From CAJGDV01 sp036667875 (GTDB taxonomy: Bacteria; Bacillota_I; Bacilli_A; RF39; UBA660): a DNA stretch of 64,000 nt. The stretch is taken from the NCBI GenBank assembly GCA_036667875.1, contig JAVWTD010000001.1, forward strand, positions 1 to 64,000, in the 5' to 3' direction. The position numbers were made by a program, and so were the translations under genes. Shown one piece after another: positions 59,768 through 64,000 of this stretch (positions within the stretch are counted from its first letter, which is position 1; every line of letters starts with the position of its first letter). Under the pieces are notes generated by a model that saw only the letters and a list, made by a program, of their open reading frames with translations, did no database searches and was not told where the DNA came from.

Positions 59768-61916
59768 CAATTCTAAACATTATTTGGTACATATTCTCAA
59801 AATCAAAATCTTCAGTATTTATATTATATCCTAGTCTTTTTATTTTTGAAACACATTCTTTAATAGCATCCATAGCAAGATTCATATTATTATTTGATTG
59901 CAATTGATTTGATACTATATTTTGTGTCATATAACTAGACATATTGTTTTCAGGAGTTTTATTTTGTTGTACTTGTTGATTATTAACCTGATTAACGTTT
60001 TGATTTGTAAATTGATTTTGTATTATAGGTTCTGAGTAATTATTTTGTGTATAAGGCATTTGTTGTGTTTTAACTTCAAATTGTTCTTGTGTTGGTAGTC
60101 CAAATTGATTAACAGGATTGTTATTTTTATCAATATTTTCCATCATTACTGGTTGAAAAAATTGATTGAATTTATTTTCTTCTTTTGGTTCTTCTTTAAA
60201 TTGACTAACTTCATCTAAAGATTTTAAAACAGGTTGGTTTTCTTGATTTATATTCATGGCATTTATTAAATTATCTGACATATTAAATTCAAATGGATTA
60301 CTGTCAAGTTTAAATTCTTCATTTTTATTTGTTTCTTCTTGTATAGGTAAACTAAAGAATTTTCCTGGTTGAAGTTCCTCATTTTCTTCTTCGTAAGATT
60401 TTAATGTAGTATTACTAGGTTTAAGAAGAGGACCATTATTTGAAAAAATATCAATTGCTTCATTTGTTTGTTCAGATAAATATTCTGGTTGATTAAATTC
60501 TTTGCTTTCATTTATATCAACAGCTTCATTTTGTATTTTATCTATATCCATAAATCCAGGATTTATAAAATTATTATTATTTGATTGAATATTAACATTT
60601 GGTTCTTCTATTCCTAAATTATTTGTATTAGGTAAAGTGTTGTTAGTATTAGTAAAATCATTTTGATTGTTTTCTACAATTGGAGTTACTGGAATACTAA
60701 AATCGTTTGATATTGTATTATTTGCCATATCAAATGGATTAAATTCTTTAGGAGCACTTGTTTGTTGATTATTTTGAAAATAATCAGGAGTCATGAAATT
60801 ATTATTTTGAAAATTATTTATTGGTTCATTGTTCATTGTTGGTTCCTCTTCTATAATAATAACTGGTTCTTCATTTTTGTTATTATAACTTTCTTCTTTT
60901 ACAACTTCTTCAATTGTATTATTATATGGATTAAAAATATCAATATTTTTTTCTACATTTAATTTATTTTCAGTTTTTTCTTCTAATAAATTAGGAAATA
61001 TTGTTTCTTCATTACCTTCAAAAATAGGTACTGCGTTTTCTTCCTCATTATTTTCATTAAAACTATTGAAGTCAAAATTATTATTATAATTTTTAATAAC
61101 ATTTTTTGGATAATTATAGTTATTATCGAAAAAAGATTTTTTTTCATCTTCATTTACATTACTGCTTGGAACATTAAATTCTGATATTGCATTATTTTGA
61201 TTATCATTAGTAGTGTAAGTAGTATTTTCAAAAACATTTTTTTCCTCAGAATTGATATTATTTTCTGGTTTAATAATTTTATCTACATTATTGTTTCCAA
61301 AAATATCTTCCCCTTTTAAAATTTTAGCAATTTCATCATCAGCTTTTCTAACTGTTAATCTTTCATTTATGATTTTTGTCAACATTTTCCTTTGAATTAT
61401 TGGATTTGTTAATCTAAGTAAAGATCTTGCATGTCTTTCTGAAATTTTTTCTTCAAGAAGAGATTCTTGAATTTCATCATCAAGATTAAGAAGTCGTAAT
61501 TTATTTGCAACTGTAGATTGTGTTTTGCCTAATTTTGTTGCAAGTTCTTCTTGAGTAAGAAATCCCATATCAAGTATTTTTTTATAAGATATAGCTTCTT
61601 CTATTGGTGTTAAATCTTTTCTTTGAACATTTTCTATTAAAGCTACTTCAGCACTATCTTTATCATTTAGTTCGGTTACAACTGCTGGAATATAATTTTT
61701 TCCTGCTAATAAAGATGCTTTAAATCTTCTTTCACCTGCAATTATTTCAAATTTATCGCCCATTTTCCTAACAACAATAGGTTGAATAACCCCATGTTCT
61801 CTTATTGAATCAGATAATTCATTTATTGAATCTTCATTAAATTTGATACGCGGTTGAAATCTATTAGGTAAAATATCATTTATATCTAAATTAACAATTT
61901 TTTTCTCTAAATCCAT
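59760..61916 (-). CDS. ParB/Noc-family protein with a very long Asn-rich linker
   Basis: Chromosome-segregation type CTPase clamp. Residues 1-210 are a normal ParB core: NRFQPRIKF, HGVIQPIVVR, GERRFKAS (61-68), ENVQRKDL (95-102), and HTH FLTQEELATKLGKTQSTVANKLRLL (about 119-143). From about 215 to 665 comes a low-complexity region rich in Asn, Glu, Gln and Phe/Pro with no clear domain, and the last 50 residues (AMDAIKECVSKIKRLGYNI) are ordered again. Normal ParB and Noc are about 280 residues; this one has 718. Position next to rsmG-mnmG matches noc/parB. AGAGGGA precedes the ATG. Confidence 0.9.
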   Translation of the reverse strand: MDLEKKIVNLDINDILPNRFQPRIKFNEDSINELSDSIREHGVIQPIVVRKMGDKFEIIAGERRFKASLLAGKNYIPAVVTELNDKDSAEVALIENVQRKDLTPIEEAISYKKILDMGFLTQEELATKLGKTQSTVANKLRLLNLDDEIQESLLEEKISERHARSLLRLTNPIIQRKMLTKIINERLTVRKADDEIAKILKGEDIFGNNNVDKIIKPENNINSEEKNVFENTTYTTNDNQNNAISEFNVPSSNVNEDEKKSFFDNNYNYPKNVIKNYNNNFDFNSFNENNEEENAVPIFEGNEETIFPNLLEEKTENKLNVEKNIDIFNPYNNTIEEVVKEESYNNKNEEPVIIIEEEPTMNNEPINNFQNNNFMTPDYFQNNQQTSAPKEFNPFDMANNTISNDFSIPVTPIVENNQNDFTNTNNTLPNTNNLGIEEPNVNIQSNNNNFINPGFMDIDKIQNEAVDINESKEFNQPEYLSEQTNEAIDIFSNNGPLLKPSNTTLKSYEEENEELQPGKFFSLPIQEETNKNEEFKLDSNPFEFNMSDNLINAMNINQENQPVLKSLDEVSQFKEEPKEENKFNQFFQPVMMENIDKNNNPVNQFGLPTQEQFEVKTQQMPYTQNNYSEPIIQNQFTNQNVNQVNNQQVQQNKTPENNMSSYMTQNIVSNQLQSNNNMNLAMDAIKECVSKIKRLGYNINTEDFDFENMYQIMFRIEK

Positions 61917-61939
61917 AACATCCCTCTATTCTATATACT

Positions 61940-61968
61940 ATAATACTATATATTTTCTAAAAACTCAA
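61940..61968 (-). promoter_or_regulatory. Promoter of parB/noc
   Basis: TTGAGT and TATTAT with 17 bases between them on the minus strand, about 25 bases before the start codon. Confidence 0.6.
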
Positions 61969-61973
61969 TATTA

Positions 61974-61993
61974 TTTGGGAAATATTTCCCAAA
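61974..61993. promoter_or_regulatory. Perfect 20-bp palindrome upstream of parB/noc
   Basis: TTTGGGAAATATTTCCCAAA lies five bases upstream of the parB -35. It contains the half-sites GGGAAAT and ATTTCCC of the Noc site ATTTCCCGGGAAAT, but in swapped order. It could be a binding site for the ParB/Noc protein or an operator. Confidence 0.6.
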
Positions 61994-62015
61994 AAAAAAC
62001 CTATAATGGTTTTTT
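61991..62015 (-). terminator. Terminator of the mnmG-rsmG unit
   Basis: AAAAACC-ATTATA-GGTTTTT followed by more T on the minus strand, including the rsmG stop codon. Confidence 0.7.
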
Positions 62016-62705
62016 CTTTATTTCTGCATATTTTCTTGGATAAATTTTATTGGTTTCTTTTATTTTTTTATATTTTAGTAAACACCTATTACTATTTTCA
62101 AAAGGTAATTTAAATTCTATTTTTTCTTCTATATTAATAGAAAGTTTATCACATGCATTACTAGTTTTTATTTCTTCATCACTAATATTTGCTTTCATAG
62201 GTATAAAATACTTATTTACTTTAACTAGAGGAACACAAATCTCCATTAAAATAGGAAGCGAAGCAACTGCTCTTGCTGTAACAACATCAAATTGTTCTTT
62301 ATTTTTTACTCCAAATTCTTCACTTCTTGTATGAATTGCAATAATTTCAGTTAATTCTAATTCTTTTATTACTTCATTTAAGAAATTAATCCTTTTATTT
62401 AATGAATCTATAAGTACTACTTTTATGTGTGGAAACAGTATTTTAATAACAAGCCCTGGAAATCCAGCACCACTTCCAACATCACATAAACTTTCTACAG
62501 TATTTAAGTCAATAATTTGATTCATAGTGGCTGAATCATAAAAATGTTTTAAATATACTTCTTTTATTTCAGTGATTCCTGTTAAATTCATACTTTTATT
62601 CCATTCAACTAGAATTTCGTAATATTTTTTTAGTTGATTTAACTGATTAATAGAAACATGAATATTAATATCTTCTAAAGCTTTTATAAAATCATTTTCT
62701 TTCAT
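62001..62705 (-). CDS. rsmG: 16S rRNA (guanine527-N7)-methyltransferase
   Basis: SAM-dependent methyltransferase (GidB) of the 530 loop of 16S rRNA. The 234-residue protein has YYEILVEWNKSMNLTGIT, the SAM-binding loop LCDVGSGAGFPGLVIKI, and VVTARAVASLPILMEIC, all standard. GGAGTTC precedes the ATG inside mnmG; the two frames overlap by 14 bases. Gene order mnmG-rsmG-noc/parB is the typical origin-region set. Confidence 0.97.
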   Translation of the reverse strand: MKENDFIKALEDINIHVSINQLNQLKKYYEILVEWNKSMNLTGITEIKEVYLKHFYDSATMNQIIDLNTVESLCDVGSGAGFPGLVIKILFPHIKVVLIDSLNKRINFLNEVIKELELTEIIAIHTRSEEFGVKNKEQFDVVTARAVASLPILMEICVPLVKVNKYFIPMKANISDEEIKTSNACDKLSINIEEKIEFKLPFENSNRCLLKYKKIKETNKIYPRKYAEIKKKPL

Positions 62706-64000
62706 TATTGAACTCCTTTTTTAAATATATCATTAAAATAGAAATATCTGCAGGATTTACTCCACTAATTCTTAAAGCTTGTCCTATAGAAGAAGGGTTA
62801 ACCTCTTTAAGTTTTTGTTTAGCTTCACTAGCTAGATTATGTATTTTGTTATAATCTATATTCATAGGTATTTTTTTGTTATCTAAATCCAACATTTTTG
62901 CTGCTTCTTTATTTGCTTTAATAATATAACCTTCATACTTATTATTTATATAAACTTGTTCTTTTACTTCTTCACTAAAGTCTAGTTTTAAAAAATGCTC
63001 AATATTGTTCATTTTTATTTCAGGTCTTTTTAACAAATCATATAGACTTATTCCATCATGTATTATTGTTGAATTAATTTCTAAAAGATATTTATTAACT
63101 TCTTCTTTTGGTGTTATTTTATTTGTTTTAAGTATTTTTGTTAAGTCCTCAATATTTTTAATTTTTAATTGAAATTCATTAAATTGATTATTATTTATTA
63201 AGCCAACTTCATATCCTTTATTTCTAAGTCTAATATCAGCATTATCATGCCTTAAAAGCAATCTATATTCAGCTCTTGAAGTAAGTAACCTATATGGATC
63301 TCTTACTCCTTTTGTTATTAAATCATCAATTAAAACTCCTATATATGCTTCGTTTCTTTTTAAAATAAGAGGATCTTTTCCTTCAATTTTTAAAGAAGCA
63401 TTGATTCCTGCCATAAGTCCTTGACATGCAGCTTCTTCATAACCACTTGTACCATTAATTTGTCCTGCGGTAAAAAGGTTTTCTATAATTTTAGTTTCTA
63501 AAGATTGTTTTAATTGTGTTGGATAAATTGCATCATACTCGATAGCGTATGCATATTTGACTATTTTAGCATTTTTTAATCCAGGAAGACTATGTATCAT
63601 TTTTTCCTGAACATCATGAGGCATACTTGTTGAAAATCCTTGAACATAAATATCATCATAATATTTACTTTCTGGTTCTAAAAAGAGTTGATGTCTTTCT
63701 TTATCACTAAATCTTACAACTTTATCTTCAATAGATGGACAATATCTTGGTCCTACACCTGTAACATCATTTAATCCTCCATACATGCTTGATTTATTTA
63801 AATTTTCTTTAATTATTTCGTGTGTTTCTTTAGTAGTGTAAATTAAATGACATGGTACTTGTTCTTCTATTTTATAAGAAGGATTGTTATCAAAACTAAA
63901 TGTTCTTAAAACTTGATCACCAAGTTCTTCTTTTGTTAACGAAAAATCAATAGTTTTTTTATCAATTCTTTGAGGAGTTCCAGTTTTTAATCTTATAATT
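62692..64000 (-). CDS. mnmG: tRNA uridine-5-carboxymethylaminomethyl modification enzyme MnmG, C-terminal part
   Basis: The reading frame stays open to the right edge, so the gene starts outside the window; about 436 of the usual 620-630 codons are present. The first visible residues IIRLKTGTPQRIDKKT correspond to the internal R-[FL]-K-T-G-T-P-x-R motif, followed by GVGPRYCPSIEDKVVRF, the substrate loop GQINGTSGYEEAACQGL, and SRAEYRLLLRHDNADIRL. With MnmE it modifies U34 of several tRNAs, using FAD and folate. It overlaps rsmG by 14 bases. Confidence 0.97.
   Translation of the reverse strand, partial: IIRLKTGTPQRIDKKTIDFSLTKEELGDQVLRTFSFDNNPSYKIEEQVPCHLIYTTKETHEIIKENLNKSSMYGGLNDVTGVGPRYCPSIEDKVVRFSDKERHQLFLEPESKYYDDIYVQGFSTSMPHDVQEKMIHSLPGLKNAKIVKYAYAIEYDAIYPTQLKQSLETKIIENLFTAGQINGTSGYEEAACQGLMAGINASLKIEGKDPLILKRNEAYIGVLIDDLITKGVRDPYRLLTSRAEYRLLLRHDNADIRLRNKGYEVGLINNNQFNEFQLKIKNIEDLTKILKTNKITPKEEVNKYLLEINSTIIHDGISLYDLLKRPEIKMNNIEHFLKLDFSEEVKEQVYINNKYEGYIIKANKEAAKMLDLDNKKIPMNIDYNKIHNLASEAKQKLKEVNPSSIGQALRISGVNPADISILMIYLKKEFNNERK

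Noticed and set aside
1..64000. UGA read as tryptophan
   Set aside because: Several complete genes end at UGA (agrB, spoIIID) and tryptophan is encoded by UGG throughout.
1..64000. CRISPR array or intact insertion sequence
   Set aside because: No regularly spaced repeats longer than those listed and no full transposase were found; the HTH gene near 18 kb lacks a catalytic domain and IS ends.

Overview
The window is about 64 kb of very AT-rich DNA (roughly a quarter G+C by eye) from a low-GC Gram-positive bacterium. UGA is used as a stop (agrB, spoIIID) and tryptophan is UGG, so the standard bacterial code applies and this is not a Mycoplasma. The block spoIID-spoIIQ-spoIIID-mreB, a CotF-type coat pair, long-form HPF, ScpAB, WhiA/YvcK and a typical Firmicutes SAM-I leader point to an endospore-forming lineage or one that recently was. 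A gut Bacilli/Erysipelotrichia-type organism is my inference; no rRNA is present to settle it.

Layout. 1-9.6 kb: start of a patatin gene, a Ca2+-type P-ATPase with a small membrane partner (+ strand), then secA with a tandem thioredoxin-fold protein and a PH-domain protein, hpf and a cold-shock gene. 9.7-12.7 kb: an agr-like quorum-sensing locus, with agrB and a 39-codon agrD on + facing a LytTR response regulator and an AgrC-like kinase on -. 12.7-20.4 kb: envelope proteins (lipoprotein, two membrane-anchored SGNH hydrolase-like proteins, the DUF368/PopT carrier), an HTH remnant and a 675-residue tail-anchored protein. 20.5-32.5 kb: metK behind a SAM-I riboswitch, a flavoprotein, a Nudix enzyme, htpG, CotF-type genes, a SDR/YnbB/SseB operon, and a heavy-metal permease/Fur operon. 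32.5-40.6 kb: tRNA-His and tRNA-Leu, scpAB, rlmD, mreB, spoIIID, spoIIQ, spoIID, ywzB, rpiB. 40.7-44 kb: an aldehyde dehydrogenase/FIST operon followed by about 680 bp of apparently decayed DNA. 44-64 kb: rpmE, murA, fba, rlmH, walJ, a LysM/G5/M23 peptidase, dnaB, rplI, whiA, yvcK, a pseudopilin, lgt, a radical SAM gene, uvrB, parB/noc, rsmG and the C-terminal part of mnmG. The mnmG-rsmG-parB and dnaB-rplI groups, all pointing left, suggest that the replication origin lies beyond the right edge.

The most interesting element is the agr locus. The AgrD-like peptide has serine instead of cysteine at the expected ring-forming position (five-residue block SWFVF followed by DEAECPEE), predicting a lactone rather than thiolactone signal. 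Two exact 10-bp direct repeats with 21-bp periodicity, the geometry bound by AgrA/ComE LytTR regulators, sit just upstream of a probably leaderless agrB promoter. Other points of note are a ParB with a roughly 450-residue Asn-rich linker behind a promoter carrying a perfect 20-bp palindrome, a stand-alone EF-Tu domain-2-like barrel, a degenerate HipA-like/transglutaminase-like tail-anchored protein, and several inverted repeats inside well-formed promoters.
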